From NCBI GenBank assembly GCA_902576815.1, contig CACGWQ010000003.1:33454-97453 (forward strand): a stretch of 64,000 bases of DNA, read 5' to 3'. Below the pieces are notes generated by a model, which worked only from the letters and a program-made list of their open reading frames with translations, was not told where the DNA came from and searched no databases. The translations under genes were made by a program, and so were the position numbers. The DNA comes from an uncultured Pelagibacteraceae bacterium (GTDB lineage Bacteria; Pseudomonadota; Alphaproteobacteria; Pelagibacterales; Pelagibacteraceae). Position 1 is the stretch's first letter; each line of letters begins with the position of its first letter. Of this stretch, positions 62,661-64,000 are shown one piece after another.

Positions 62661-63155
62661 ATGATATACAAAAAAAAATCACATAAAGTATCAATTGTAA
62701 TGGGTAGTCAGTCTGATTACAAAACAATGAAGAATTGTGAAAAAGTTCTTAAGATTTTAAAAGTTAATTATGAGACAAATATCGTCTCTGCACACAGAAC
62801 GCCTGATAGACTTTATACCTATGCAAAGAAAGCTGAAAATAATAATATTTCTATTATTATTGCTGGGGCTGGAGGATCAGCACATTTACCTGGTATGATT
62901 GCTGCAATAACTAGAATTCCAGTAATAGGTGTTCCTATTGAAAGTAAAAAGTTAAAAGGTTTAGATAGCCTTCTATCAATTGCTCAAATGCCAAAAGGAA
63001 TTCCTGTTGGCACTGTTGCTATTGGTGTAGATGGTGCAATCAATGCTGGTTTATATGCTGCTTCAATTATAGCTACGTATGATAACAATGTAAAAAAAAC
63101 ACTTTTAAATTGGCGAAAAAAACAAACATCAAAAGTAAAAAAAAAACCAAAGTAA
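62661..63155 (+). CDS. purE: N5-carboxyaminoimidazole ribonucleotide mutase
   Basis: A 164-residue class I PurE: VSIVMGSQSDYKTMKNCEKVL, the VSAHRTPDRLY substrate loop with catalytic His, and IIAGAGGSAHLPGMIAAITRIPVIGVPI. It acts with PurK in purine synthesis. purK follows three bases later. The basic C-terminal tail KKKPK is not part of the fold. Confidence 0.95.
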   Translation: MIYKKKSHKVSIVMGSQSDYKTMKNCEKVLKILKVNYETNIVSAHRTPDRLYTYAKKAENNNISIIIAGAGGSAHLPGMIAAITRIPVIGVPIESKKLKGLDSLLSIAQMPKGIPVGTVAIGVDGAINAGLYAASIIATYDNNVKKTLLNWRKKQTSKVKKKPK

Positions 63156-63158
63156 TTA

Positions 63159-64000
63159 ATGTCTAAACCTGATCTAGGAATAATAGGCGGTGGACAATTA
63201 GGAAGTCTATTAGCATCCGCAGCAAAAAAACTAAATATTAAAACGGTTATTTTATCTGACGATAAAGATGCACCTGCAATCAATTTTGCTGATGAATTTA
63301 TTTATGGAGATTACCAAGACATAAATATTATCAATAACTTTTTAGAAAAAGTTGATCTTGTAACATATGAGTTTGAAAATATTCCATATGAAATATTGAA
63401 AAAAATTAATGAAATAAAGTCTGTATTACCTAGCCCTGAAATAAATAAATTAATCCAAAATAGACTAACTGAAAAAGAATTTTTAAATAAAAATAATATA
63501 ACTACAACTCAGTATGTAAGTATAAATGATTTAGATGATATAAAAATAAACGATAAATTTATACCTGGTTTATTGAAAACTTGTACACTAGGTTACGATG
63601 GAAAAGGCCAATATAAAATAAATAATGCAAATGATTTAAACAATGATTTCGATTTTTCAAAAGGCTACATCTTAGAAAAGATAGTAAATTTAAAAAAAGA
63701 AATTTCAGTTGTGGTTACAAGATTTGGTCACCAAAAATATGAAATTTATGATCCAATTGAAAATTATCATGAAGACCAGATTTTAAAACACTCCAAAATT
63801 CCTGCTGATATAAGTGATGAAATTAAAAATAAAGCATTGGACTGGGCAAAAAAAGTAGCTGAAGAGCTTGATTATATTGGTACTATGTGCGTTGAATTCT
63901 TTATAGATAAAAATAATAATTTATATGCTAATGAAGTTGCGCCAAGAGTGCATAATTCTGGACACCTAACTATAAATTCACACAACATTAGCCAATTTGA
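63159..64000 (+). CDS. purK: N5-carboxyaminoimidazole ribonucleotide synthase, 5' part
   Basis: Starts at ATG 63159, three bases after purE, and runs open to the right edge (about 280 residues visible). LGIIGGGQLGSLLASAAKKL is the N-terminal glycine loop; TYEFENIP, TLGYDGKGQYKI (ATP-grasp P-loop) and CVEFFIDKNNNLYANEVAPRVHNSGHLTI are PurK signatures. It carboxylates aminoimidazole ribonucleotide using ATP and bicarbonate. The C-terminus is outside the window. Confidence 0.93.
   Translation, partial: MSKPDLGIIGGGQLGSLLASAAKKLNIKTVILSDDKDAPAINFADEFIYGDYQDINIINNFLEKVDLVTYEFENIPYEILKKINEIKSVLPSPEINKLIQNRLTEKEFLNKNNITTTQYVSINDLDDIKINDKFIPGLLKTCTLGYDGKGQYKINNANDLNNDFDFSKGYILEKIVNLKKEISVVVTRFGHQKYEIYDPIENYHEDQILKHSKIPADISDEIKNKALDWAKKVAEELDYIGTMCVEFFIDKNNNLYANEVAPRVHNSGHLTINSHNISQF

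Overview
The window looks like chromosome of a SAR11-type marine alphaproteobacterium (Pelagibacterales). That is an inference from gene content and style: very A+T-rich DNA, gene ends that touch or overlap by 1-20 bases, no gap above 300 bases without a gene, and a streamlined oligotroph repertoire (solute-binding-protein transporters, one-carbon and methylated-compound oxidation). I saw no rRNA, CRISPR array, insertion sequence, integrase or phage gene. One tRNA (Met, CAT) is present. About 73 protein genes are supported. Three of them are short genes of 35-57 codons that conventional length cut-offs would miss, and purK is cut by the right edge.

Layout. 0-4 kb: a c-type cytochrome, cytochrome b561, thioredoxin-like proteins, a gamma-carbonic-anhydrase-like protein, a glycosyltransferase and a small membrane protein. 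4-8 kb: a tripartite tricarboxylate transporter (tctCBA) divergent from an AbrB-family membrane protein. 8-17.7 kb: a peptide-type ABC transporter with an M20 peptidase and a CapA-like protein, with a divergent LysR regulator and a DMT exporter. 17.7-21.4 kb: a GT9 glycosyltransferase, a small DUF6165-like protein, and an Anbu proteasome-like peptidase divergent from a circularly permuted ATP-grasp protein. 21.4-24.4 kb: polar amino-acid ABC genes without an ATPase, plus a nitrilase. 24.4-29.6 kb: a SpeD-SpeE fusion, a FucA-like class II aldolase, mtnA, a secreted hydrolase-like protein, mtnP and divergent apt. Together they make a plausible complete route for spermidine synthesis and recycling of its by-product methylthioadenosine. 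29.6-33.3 kb: two TPR proteins (one an O-GlcNAc-transferase-like GT41 enzyme) around tRNA-Met. 33.4-37.4 kb: a ferric-iron ABC operon with a Fur-like box and a small Cys-rich gene. 37.5-41.5 kb: LysR, acuI-like, folE, hisI, a 2OG-oxygenase-like protein and a DUF2237 protein.

41.5-56.3 kb is one 17-gene minus-strand run devoted largely to methylated and sulfur/nitrogen compounds: ETF-ubiquinone oxidoreductase, EtfA, EtfB, a dimethylglycine/sarcosine-dehydrogenase-like enzyme, two CoA-binding proteins, a 2Fe-2S ferredoxin, a methanethiol oxidase/SELENBP1 homologue, enoyl-CoA hydratase, a miniature nucleotidyltransferase and APS-kinase-like pair, a Rieske oxygenase, a methyltransferase and ergothioneine genes egtD and egtB. 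Divergent from it lie a MetF-like reductase and a GcvT-family folate-dependent demethylase (56.4-58.5 kb). 58.5-62.6 kb holds a 35-residue membrane peptide coupled to a Yip1-like protein, then an uncharacterised minus-strand cluster (M19 dipeptidase-like protein, 550-residue unknown, DUF3726 protein, 55-residue zinc-ribbon-like protein). purE and the start of purK end the window.

The most rewarding places to look are the SpeDE/MTA-recycling locus, the dipeptidase-like/DUF3726 cluster, the Cys-rich small gene in the iron operon, and hairpins that recur just after solute-binding-protein genes. All family calls were made by reading the sequence; no database search was run.
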